This document shows, in pieces, positions 13,001-19,161 of a stretch of DNA of 64,000 nt. The number at the start of each line of letters is the position of its first letter. The stretch's first letter is position 1. A program made the position numbers and the translations under genes. Source of the DNA: Kitagawia praeruptora (lineage: Eukaryota > Streptophyta > Magnoliopsida > Apiales > Apiaceae); assembly GCA_037693485.1 (NCBI GenBank), contig CM075353.1, positions 9,946,001 to 10,010,000 of the forward strand, written 5' to 3'. A model generated the notes under the pieces. It made no database searches. It was not told where the DNA came from and saw only the letters and a program-made list of their open reading frames with translations.

Positions 13001-16000
13001 TGTGACAAGAATGCATGAAACAGACATTCATTTGTTGTTGCACTTCTTGTCCTTACTTTTGCATCTGGATCACCAATAATCAAATCAGGTGTGTGAGATT
13101 TAGTCCATTTTCTTGCAGAAGGCAGATTGCTTTTGTCATCATGTGATCCTCCCCCTTGATCCATGCTCTCCTGATTTTCTTGGTGCCTTTCTTCATTTTC
13201 TGATGCTCCCCCTGAATGTGACTTCTCAAAATTATCAACAGAGTTTGAATCAACAGAGTTTGATTCAGTATTATCAACTGAGTCACTATCAGTGTTTGAA
13301 TCATCACTTTGATGTGATTCTTCATGCTCCCCCTCAACTGGTTCTTCCCTTGTTTCTGATTGAAGAGTTTCTTCAGTATTTACCAGTAGAGGTTCAGAGT
13401 TTAGATGAACAGAGTTTGTCAAATCAGTCTGATCAGAGTTTACTTTTTCAGAGAATAAATCTTCATTTTCAAAGTGCAGTTGATCATGTTCATTGACATC
13501 TTCAAGTCCAGTTATTTTCTTGTCATCAAATGACACATGAATTGATTCCATGATCACTCTAGTTCTCAGATTATAAACTCTGAATGCCTTTGTTGACAGT
13601 GGATAGCCAACAAAAATTCCTTCATCTGCCTTTAGGTCAAACTTGGTCAACTGTTCAGGATGAGTCTTCAACACAAAGCACTTGCATCCAAAAATATGAA
13701 AATATTTTAGATTTGGCTTTTTCTTCTTCACCATTTCATATGGTGTTTTACCATGCTTGTTGATCAGTGTTGCATTTTGAGTAAAACAAGCAGTTTGAAC
13801 TGCTTCTGCCCAGAAATATGTTGGCAACTTTGCTTCATCTAGCATGGTTCTGGCAGCTTCTATCAAGGTTCTGTTCTTCCTCTCCACTACACCATTTTGT
13901 TGTGGAGTGCCAGGTGCAGAAAACTCTTGTTTTATCCCTTTACTCTTGCAAAATTCTTCCATTGATGAATTCCTGAACTCAGTTCCATTGTCACTTCTGA
14001 TTATCTTCACTTGATTTTCTGACCCTTTTTCCAGTTGTAATATATGTTCTGTCAGTGTTAATGCAGTTTCATCCTTCTTTGCAAGAAAATATACCCATGT
14101 AAACCTGGTATATTCATCAACAATGACTAGAGCATATTTCTTCTTTCCAAGAGACATTACATTCACTGGACCAAAAAGATCAACATGTAGTAGATGATAA
14201 GGATCAACAATTGAAGACTCAGATTTGCTTTTGAAGGTGGCTTTTCTCTGTTTGGCCTTTTGACAAGAATCACACAGTCCTTCTACATTCAATAAAGACT
14301 TTGGTAGACCTCTTACAAGATCATTCTTGATTAGCTCATTGATGTTGTTCAGGTTCAAATGAGAGAGTTTCTTGTGCCATTTCCAACTCTCTTCACTGGA
14401 CATTCTTGTAGACAGACACACTGCTTTGCCATCAGTGTTTGTTGACAATTTAATTTCATAGATGTTATTGTGTCTGTTTCCAACTAGAGCAACTTTCCCT
14501 GTAGATTTACTGATCACTTGACAATATTCAGGCTGAAAATCCACATGATATCCTCTGTCACAGATTTGACTCACAGATAGCAGATCATGCTTGAGTCCTG
14601 GAACCAGAGCTACATTTGTGATGATGACATTTCCAAGATTAATATTGCCATATCCCAGTGTATGTCCTATGTTGCCATCTCCATAGGAAACTTCTAGGCC
14701 AGCCTTCTCCTCAAACTCTGATAGCAGGGCTTTATTTCCTGTCATGTGTCCTGAACATCCACTGTCCACAACTAGGGTACTAACCCTGGTGCCCTGCAAT
14801 CACAAACAATCACTGATTATTAGTTTTAAGGATCCAGACTTGCTTGGATCCTTTGGCTTTCTTAAATCTGTTAGCTTTTGCAGCGGAATTCAAATTAACA
14901 GAGTTTAAGCTAACTTTTTCAGAGTTTACATTTGCAGAGTTTACTTTAACCCATTTCAAATTTGGCTTGGGTTCATAGTAATTATAGTAAATAGCATGAT
15001 AATCTCTGCAAGTGTAAATAGAATGCCAAGTACTTCCACAGTGTTTGCATAAAGTCTGTGGTCTAGTTCTCACATAATCACTCTTTACTGCAGTTTTAGA
15101 AGGCAAAGAATTAATGTTCTTATTCTTACTGCAGAAACTAGCAAGATGATTAGTGCTACCACAATTAAAGCATGTTTTTCTAGGAGCTAATGAAGCAAGC
15201 ATTGGCTTAATTCCTGAGGTTATGCCTACCTTTCCATTTCTGTTTTTCTTGGGCATTCTCTGTTTGTTGACAGACTTTATTTCCTTAAGCTTATGCTTGA
15301 GTTGTTTATCTGTCATTAAACCAATGTTAGCCTCTTTAACAAAAGTTTTAGCATATGACTCTCTAACAGCCTTTTTCTGTGCTTCAGTCTTAGGTCCACC
15401 TGATCCCATGACATTACCCTCAGATGAACAATGTGGTCTTACCTTTACCTGATTTTCAAATCTAAGTTCATCTCCTACAGAGTAACCTAGACCTACTGTG
15501 TCTGACTGAAACACTTCTTGAGTGTCTTTACCAGAGTGTGTCCAAGTTTTAATGATGTGTTTAGTATCCTCCAATTCAGATTCTAGTTGCTTATACTTAC
15601 CTAGCAACTCCTGTTCAATAAACACTGCATCATCTCTCTCTTTTTGAATTTTATTCATGTTCTCTAGCTGTTCCTCAACAAGTTTATTTCTTTCTTTGAG
15701 TTGAGAACACTCAGACTTTATCCTCTCATTTTCTAAAGTCTGATCCCTATAACTGATATGCAATGCTTTAAGATAAATTCTCAATTCAGTTATATTATCA
15801 GTGTTATAAGCATAGGTAGTTGGAGGTACCTTGAGATCATCATTTTCAGTCTGAGTAGTAGCCATGAGAGCATAATTGACTTCCTCATCTGAATCTGAAG
15901 TGTCTGCCCAATCTCTGCCTTTGGTGTAGAGTGCCTTTACAGTTTTACCCTTCTTGCACTCAGGAGCATAGTGACCCATCTCCTTACACTTGTAGCATTG

Positions 16001-18676
16001 AATTTCAGACTTATCTTTCTTACCAGATTTGAAGTCCTTTCCCTCAGCTTTCTTGAAATTCTTCTTGTCAGACTTTGAGTAGTCCCTGGAGAATCTCTTT
16101 CCCTTCTTGAAGTTCTTGTATCCCATCTTCTTGAAGGTCTTTACCATCAATGCAGCCATTTGCATCATCTCCTCATCATCTTCAGAATCAGATGATTCAT
16201 CTGTGTTTGAGTCAACATCAGTGTTTGATGACTCATTCTCTGAATGTATGACTAAGGCTTTCCCTTTTGCCTTTCTCCTTGATGCCTCCTTCTTTGATGG
16301 TTTCTCCTCAACCTTAAGTGCAACAGACTTTGACTTTCTACTTGATCTTTTATTTCTCTGCTCCAATTCCAATTCATGGGTTTTGAGCAGTCCATAAATT
16401 TCATCAATCTCTGTTTCACCAAGTTCATAGTTATCTCTTATAGTGGTTGTTTTCACATCCCACTTTTCAGGTAGAGAAAGAAGAAACTTGAGATTTGAGT
16501 CTTCTAAATCATACTCTTTGTTAACCAATGACAAATCATTGAGCAGTTTACAGAATCTGTCAAATGTTTCTGTCATGGTTTCTTCAGACTTTGCTTCAAA
16601 GTGCTCATACTCCTGAGTGAGTATGTTTCTTCTGTTTTTCTTGATTGCAGGAGTTCCTTGACACCTAACCTCAAGTGCATCCCATATTTCCTTTGCAGTG
16701 GTGCAGTTAATCACTTTATTAGACATAACATTGTCTAATGCACTGTGAAGTAAATGTCTTACTTTGGCATCCTTTGCAATAGATGAAAGATCCTCAGCAG
16801 TTAGATCTTTCTTTTCCTTTGGAATGACCTTTGATTCCTCACCAGCAGCAGCAGATAATTTTGTTGGTTTGTGAGGACCTTCATAAATTCTATCAAGGTA
16901 TTCTGGATCTGTAGCCTCCAGAAACATGGTCATTTTCACCTTCCAAATTGCATACTCTGATGGCCTAAGTATAGGAACCCTTATTGTTTCATACCTACTA
17001 ACAGTAGTAGGGGCTTTCTCAGATGGTGGAGGTATCTCTGCCATTGATTACTATTGTGTTTGGATCTTTAACTGTAATAAAGTAACAGATTAGGCTCTGA
17101 TACCACTTGTTAGGTCGAATACACAATAAGCAATCAAATACTGTATTAGTAACTTAACAAGAACACATTGTTTAACAATTAAAAACTGTTTTGAATTAAT
17201 AATTCCTCTCTCGGTGATGTAAATATCACAGAGAGCTGCTTAGGTTACAATCAAAAGATTTCTCAATGTTCGACTACCCTTCTAGGGTTAACCTAACTGT
17301 ATTTATAGAACATACAGCTTCGTACAATCAGTAATTGATTCTCCTATAATTAAGCTATACAATTGATATCAATCACGATTGCTTCAGTCTTCCAAGTCAA
17401 CTCAATCTCTTTGACAGCTTTCCAATCTTCAAAGATATTGCTTCCATATTTATCTTGAATCAATCTTCAAACACTGTTGACTCTTCAGACAATACCGCTA
17501 CAGAGTTTAACAAACTCTGTTTGCGCTTCCAGTCAGTGTTTAACTAAACTCTGACTGCTTCCAGCTAAACTCTGTTTTCTGACTTTAGCTTCCAAACACT
17601 GTTTCCATCAATCATTTCTAACATAAGTTATAACAAAAAACAGGATTTTACCCTACATTTTCCTCAATTGCGACACAGTGTGGTGATCATAATTCAGATA
17701 GAACCTTGTCGCACTGCAATTTGAAATGTCTACTTGCGGAGTTGTGTGATTACTACCTTGCCAAGAACTGATTTTAGCACTTGCAATAATGATAATTGGT
17801 GGAAAATCTACAGCATTTTCAAGAGCTAAAACAAACTCTTTTGCCATGAAATCCCAGAATGTTACATCAACGCTACATCTGCAAGAGGACAAAGTGATAA
17901 CAAATGTATGACTTTGAGATCGTATTAATCATAAATTTTGTAAATATTTTTAAATTACCTTCCGTCCACAATTGTGAACTTCACTTGTTCAGTTTTGTTG
18001 TTAATCTTGCGCAGTGGACTATCCTTAACAATAACTCCAATAACATCTTCATAATGTAATTAAAATGTCAGAAGTTGAAAAAAAATATGGTACTCTTGTC
18101 AAAGATATCTAAATTGTTTAGAATTGACCATTAGATAACATACCAGTAAGATAGACATTTTTGTTGGCTATTTCCATCAAATCTCCGAGGTCATAAAAAT
18201 CAAACATATTTTTCGATATCACTGTATCATCTTCATCATGTTTTTCAACTTGTGTATAATTTGTTAACACTATTTGCCGGTCGAAGTTGACCACTCTGAA
18301 TTTGTCATCATTTTTGTAATCCTTAACGGTAAAGTTTGAAATCGTGTATATACTTCCTTCTTCAAGTTTCGGCTCATGTGTTTCAAGTACTGCAGCAGGT
18401 ACAAAAGCTTGCATCCTAGTATTCTGATATACAAAATTTGTGGTCGATGTGTTGAGATTTACTTCAATTGCATGAATTAAATAAAATTGTTATCTTACAG
18501 ATAAAGCAAAGTGAATGTTTGCATACCTTGTCATCTAAGAGCAACATGTTCAAGCTTTTAAAGACTTCTCCACTTATCAATGCTCCTCTCCATAATCGAA
18601 TAATCCGAACTTTAACTGTCCAATTGTAACTGCCTGGTCGTAAATCTTTTAGACGGTGGTAGTGTTTTGTTGACAT
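4057..18676 (-). CDS. RPA70-like ssDNA-binding protein, split by Copia
   Basis: Replication protein A large-subunit-like protein: OB-folds that bind single-stranded DNA plus a C-terminal zinc ribbon. Nine coding exons (minus): 18676-18527, 18423-18144, 18046-17959, 17878-17657, 5096-4988, 4883-4729, 4643-4532, 4434-4234, 4152-4057. The lengths sum to 1413 nt, or 470 residues, with every junction in phase. The N-terminal OB-fold (DUF223-type) spans exons 1-2 (LRPGSYNWTVKV, LLLDDK/NTRMQAFVPA). The second OB-fold spans exons 3-4 (DVIGVI, FTIVDGR, CSVDVTFWD, IIASAKISSW). The zinc ribbon is in exon 6 (CX2C-X12-CX2C, CPSC...CYRC) and the last OB strands in exon 7 (GEIDICLFDRAI). Intron 4 (about 12.6 kb) contains a whole Copia element in the same orientation; exon 4 ends in AT and exon 5 supplies G, restoring Met. 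A 5'UTR acceptor TGTAG/GTTGC precedes ATG 18676, as in the paralogue at 19162-22132. It may be a Helitron-borne RPA rather than the cellular one. Confidence 0.85.
5151..5666 (-). repeat. Copia 3' LTR
   Basis: 516 bp, TG...CA ends, with a single visible mismatch to the other LTR. It carries a cluster of TAAACTCTG/TAAACACTG-type motifs, including the near-perfect hairpin CAGAGTTT-AAC-AAACTCTG at about 5533-5551. Confidence 0.95.
5667..5681 (-). other. Copia polypurine tract
   Basis: Directly inside the 3'LTR. On the minus strand it reads AAGTTGGGGGAGATT, the expected plus-strand primer position for this element. Confidence 0.8.
5821..9492 (-). CDS. Third ORF of the Copia element (aORF/env-like position)
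   Basis: Intact 1223-codon ORF, same strand as gag-pol, between pol and the 3'LTR, which is the position where Sireviruses may carry an extra (env-like) ORF. I recognise no enzyme. Residues 1-270 look globular (start MATKAFDAAGLVFLPSNY). Residues about 280-660 are low-complexity, rich in S/T/P/E and lysine, with iterated LNTET/LNSEP units. A predicted coiled coil lies at about 665-775, followed by a basic repeat-containing stretch with a duplicated KSVKSQSVG unit. The C-terminal 250 residues look structured and charged (KYVPKYRDWNGNL). I see no signal peptide, convincing transmembrane helix or furin-like site, so a true envelope function is not supported. ATG 9492 is the first Met of the open frame. 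The function is unknown; the long open frame implies recent selection. Confidence 0.85.
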   Translation of the reverse strand: MATKAFDAAGLVFLPSNYAAPLETVNAPEAFHVFQNFLKDSEIGKALTAPHTLSASQIATFWTNSEYDDGGESGTPTIIFTHDESEYIITPTTVRDALDFETPTSYSVVGHDRLRTMLEQIGCAGNLNKIGSLRRPSLRKEWSFFFDCITRAFGKKTTNWDALPLDTLQIGHALLYGGNFDFGRLVLMNLGERLSESTTVYFARFCQLLFTACVPNIPIDEADVIQPFQVAKRMFSDLTNKDVTKQQIPDMFMPLGLQNYVNQPQDSQSPQQMPEPIDTINSNPTPTTPITTVPTTSHQPQPETINSPPLNTEPSNTETLNTETLNTETLNSEPASTEQPKTKPKRKKHTAQNTKHSKAKQIIPGAVYTRRKKQKANRPSLSPPRESSSEDEEENVVPPIKKRRLILSDSDEENLVETPEVVSQQTPTVEVTVNVEIPAEVEMPAEDNVNVQMPTEDKMPVEEDNRDGLSPMDNIFDSFEPFSDPISPIVHPEAPGVADELAVKVPEAEASHTELVSSPIQDKGDEVDQATKIISESMPVEATKANSVAEPVQHEVTVEKVAEVVAETVADTAQHSGSLKDTQVKDASAEDDSDSSANSDSFVSAPAQTDNKHTPFDQPCPSHAVEVEHLAKSAENWYKQDCIFPKGRASEFVKQTAKQISNPEILSCLKATVVQVKTLEGNFAETKQEIASLKTEIQSRELKMDRESKIKAVQLSKVQDTLFARLGKVEENQTALFAKVDSIANSLELITSILIPDDVKKGERVAKSKCKVSQTLTQKDDAGDGGASDKSKVLNSEKQTLRSGKSVKSQSVGKSVKSQSVGINTETQGTSKTKSLELTSNPKTDEELAVKLFMEENAEGVTLEDAKAEEKSLQEKHLKALKSEKAKKNVKVAKAAKPVLKGIQIKEPVGTDQRMQVFRKPTDAEAKQKLKSIVTTSVDTHVVQKNENTTSVAAQVVTTPLLSSQLKSTFKRGAPHDSRLEATIPMDFTDGRALSGKVGYNKGGIGSHRDKRQYVGPRDPSSLSIPGRGVTQESLDKLESVQLVYQKSLEKDFLLYFMADGTVFKVSEKDIELKYAEELEYVLYIFRVRNQRAQSVANVLRQRMIQNLARRQMKFNSKYVPKYRDWNGNLIEMEKGTTKLKTDLGITVLDFNVKSEEVKYIRLGNEMRRNKIYDLRAAIYQTDENDPQLREIKEAMQIELENAERRLLIDYLRTMPDLQEIRN
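9493..11469. other. Non-coding spacer of the Copia element
   Basis: About 2 kb between pol and the third ORF with no substantial ORF on the element strand. It has a pyrimidine run at about 10525-10551 (poly-A side on the element strand) and many copies of the CAGAGTTTA/CAGTGTTTA motif, for example near 9912, 9981, 10700-10750, 11045, 11108, 11320, 11345 and 11380. It could hold a promoter or leader for the third ORF. Confidence 0.6.
11470..14799 (-). CDS. pol: Copia pol polyprotein
   Basis: Open frame of 1109 codons with all Ty1/Copia pol domains in order. Aspartic protease: DSGCSGHMTG at residues 12-21. GAG-pre-integrase zinc finger: residues about 138-190 (WHKKLSHLN, CDSCQKAK). Integrase core: DLFGPV near 208, SDNGTEF near 270, QNGVVERKNRT near 305. 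Reverse transcriptase: from about 620 (WTLVPRP, GTKWVFRNK), catalytic YVDDIIFG near 795. RNase H: DADFAGCKIDRKSTSG, SWYSKKQ near 980, STAEAEY, YCDNQSA. It ends ADIFTKPL...LGMVSSFD, typical for the family. No internal stop, so it is probably functional. The frame has no ATG at its start (a TTG codon opens it) and lies +1 to gag, so it must be expressed by splicing, recoding or reinitiation. Confidence 0.95.
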   Translation of the reverse strand: MQGTRVSTLVVDSGCSGHMTGNKALLSEFEEKAGLEVSYGDGNIGHTLGYGNINLGNVIITNVALVPGLKHDLLSVSQICDRGYHVDFQPEYCQVISKSTGKVALVGNRHNNIYEIKLSTNTDGKAVCLSTRMSSEESWKWHKKLSHLNLNNINELIKNDLVRGLPKSLLNVEGLCDSCQKAKQRKATFKSKSESSIVDPYHLLHVDLFGPVNVMSLGKKKYALVIVDEYTRFTWVYFLAKKDETALTLTEHILQLEKGSENQVKIIRSDNGTEFRNSSMEEFCKSKGIKQEFSAPGTPQQNGVVERKNRTLIEAARTMLDEAKLPTYFWAEAVQTACFTQNATLINKHGKTPYEMVKKKKPNLKYFHIFGCKCFVLKTHPEQLTKFDLKADEGIFVGYPLSTKAFRVYNLRTRVIMESIHVSFDDKKITGLEDVNEHDQLHFENEDLFSEKVNSDQTDLTNSVHLNSEPLLVNTEETLQSETREEPVEGEHEESHQSDDSNTDSDSVDNTESNSVDSNSVDNFEKSHSGGASENEERHQENQESMDQGGGSHDDKSNLPSARKWTKSHTPDLIIGDPDAKVRTRSATTNECLFHAFLSQSEPKKVEEALKDADWITAMQEELNEFERNEVWTLVPRPKNRSIVGTKWVFRNKTDSEGVITRNKARLVAKGYSQQEGIDYDEIFAPVARLEAIRIFLAYASHMKFKVFQMDVKSAFLNGKLEEEVFVEQPPGFVDPKYPDYVYRLDKALYGLKQAPRAWYETLAKFLLESGFHRGTIDKTLFYFQNGSDLLLVQIYVDDIIFGSTNDKLCKKFAKLMQSRYQMSMMGELSYFLGLQVKQTDDGIFINQAKYTRNLLKKFGMLDCSSATTPMATATKLDKDAGSSVDMTSYRGMIGSLLYLTASRPDIMYATCLCARFQADPREPHLTAVKRIFKYLKGTMTLGLWYPRESEFKLLGYSDADFAGCKIDRKSTSGSCQFLGDRLVSWYSKKQKSISTSTAEAEYIAAGSCCAQILWMKNQLLDYGLRYTKIPIYCDNQSAIAMTGNPVQHSMTKHISIRYHFIREHVEEGNIELHFVSTEQQLADIFTKPLSEATFTRLVNELGMVSSFD
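14794..14812 (-). other. gag-pol junction with splice-acceptor-like site
   Basis: On the minus strand gag ends CAG-TGA. The pol frame has its own TGA at 14802-14800, and the sequence TTTGTGATTGCAG ends at 14794 just inside pol. Simple +1 frameshifting would hit the second stop, so a spliced transcript using this acceptor is a plausible way to make Pol. Confidence 0.5.
14810..17044 (-). CDS. gag: Copia gag protein
   Basis: 744-residue capsid/nucleocapsid precursor. The N-terminal part carries the Copia gag (UBN2-type) fold signature: SEYAIWKVKM near residue 32, then AKEIWDALEVRCQG and SEETMTETFDRFCKLL. A lysine/serine-rich acidic region follows. Three CX2CX4HX4C zinc knuckles are seen: CYKCKEMGHYAPEC near 350, CFNCGSTNHLASFC near 620 and CKHCGSTWHSIYTC near 670. 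A coiled coil (ERIKSECSQLKERNKLVEEQLENM) lies between knuckles 1 and 2. ATG 17044 lies just downstream of the PBS. It ends TGA at 14812-14810, 11 nt before the pol frame opens. The length is unusually large for a Copia gag, consistent with a Sirevirus-like element. Confidence 0.93.
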   Translation of the reverse strand: MAEIPPPSEKAPTTVSRYETIRVPILRPSEYAIWKVKMTMFLEATDPEYLDRIYEGPHKPTKLSAAAGEESKVIPKEKKDLTAEDLSSIAKDAKVRHLLHSALDNVMSNKVINCTTAKEIWDALEVRCQGTPAIKKNRRNILTQEYEHFEAKSEETMTETFDRFCKLLNDLSLVNKEYDLEDSNLKFLLSLPEKWDVKTTTIRDNYELGETEIDEIYGLLKTHELELEQRNKRSSRKSKSVALKVEEKPSKKEASRRKAKGKALVIHSENESSNTDVDSNTDESSDSEDDEEMMQMAALMVKTFKKMGYKNFKKGKRFSRDYSKSDKKNFKKAEGKDFKSGKKDKSEIQCYKCKEMGHYAPECKKGKTVKALYTKGRDWADTSDSDEEVNYALMATTQTENDDLKVPPTTYAYNTDNITELRIYLKALHISYRDQTLENERIKSECSQLKERNKLVEEQLENMNKIQKERDDAVFIEQELLGKYKQLESELEDTKHIIKTWTHSGKDTQEVFQSDTVGLGYSVGDELRFENQVKVRPHCSSEGNVMGSGGPKTEAQKKAVRESYAKTFVKEANIGLMTDKQLKHKLKEIKSVNKQRMPKKNRNGKVGITSGIKPMLASLAPRKTCFNCGSTNHLASFCSKNKNINSLPSKTAVKSDYVRTRPQTLCKHCGSTWHSIYTCRDYHAIYYNYYEPKPNLKWVKVNSANVNSEKVSLNSVNLNSAAKANRFKKAKGSKQVWILKTNNQ
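17094..17105 (-). other. Copia primer-binding site (tRNA-iMet)
   Basis: On the minus strand TGGTATCAGAGC follows the 5'LTR after a short spacer; it is complementary to the 3' end of plant initiator-Met tRNA. Confidence 0.9.
17108..17623 (-). repeat. Copia 5' LTR
   Basis: 516 bp, upstream LTR for the minus-strand element. Contains the probable core promoter at 17300-17308. Confidence 0.95.
17300..17308 (-). promoter_or_regulatory. Probable TATA box of the Copia LTR
   Basis: CTATAAATA on the minus strand within the 5'LTR, about 190 bp before the LTR's downstream end. It matches the plant TATA consensus. The same box occurs in the 3'LTR. Confidence 0.6.
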
Positions 18677-18763
18677 TTGGATTTGGTTCTTCTTCCTTGG
18701 ATCTAGTTGAAGAAGGCAACCTACAGTAAAATCTACTTGGTAAAGCAGCAAATGGATGTGCAC

Positions 18764-19161
18764 ATATCTAGTTTACTATATGTTTTTAATGTGCACATAT
18801 TTGTTGTAATAATAAAAAAGTATTAAGTACAATATAGGACTATCTACTTTTATAGATTAGGTAGTACAGTATACTCCAATTGACTAAATATGAGATCTAG
18901 TTGTTACTTCTTAATTTTATAAATTTTGATTTTATCAAAATTAGCTTAAATAAATTTAGTTTTTGTAAGAAATATGATTGGGTTGAATATAATATTTCTT
19001 TGACGAAGACTAAAGAGGACAAATTTACAAACTTCAAACTTAGATATTATATTAAAGTTACACACCAAAAGCTGGATTATATGTTAAACTTGTACACCAA
19101 AAATGATTTCTTAAGCTATTAATGCAATATTAAGCCAAAACAATGGCAATGCATTTGTCAT
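18764..19161. other. Intergenic spacer between RPA-like paralogues
   Basis: About 400 bp of AT-rich DNA between the stop of the upstream paralogue (19162) and the 5'UTR of the downstream one. No ORF of interest. It should contain the promoter of the 18676 gene. Confidence 0.5.

Larger units (their letters stand above)
5146..17628 (-). mobile_element. Complete Sirevirus-like Ty1/Copia retrotransposon
   Basis: Two 516-bp LTRs (5151-5666 and 17108-17623) start TGTTAG and end CTAACA. They are flanked by a perfect 5-bp target duplication TAAGT (5146-5150 and 17624-17628). The element reads on the minus strand: 5'LTR 17623-17108, PBS, gag, pol, a third large ORF, polypurine tract, 3'LTR. By eye the LTRs differ at one base only (C at 5211, T at 17168), so the insertion is recent. 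The integrase-before-RT order puts it in Ty1/Copia. The extra ORF downstream of pol and the gag/pol frame break suggest a Sirevirus/SIRE-like lineage (inference). It sits in intron 4 of the RPA70-like gene, in sense. Confidence 0.95.

Noticed and set aside
15153..15452. 99-codon + strand ORF inside gag, and other antisense ORFs in the Copia element
   Set aside because: Antisense shadows of gag, pol and the third ORF; no recognisable motifs.
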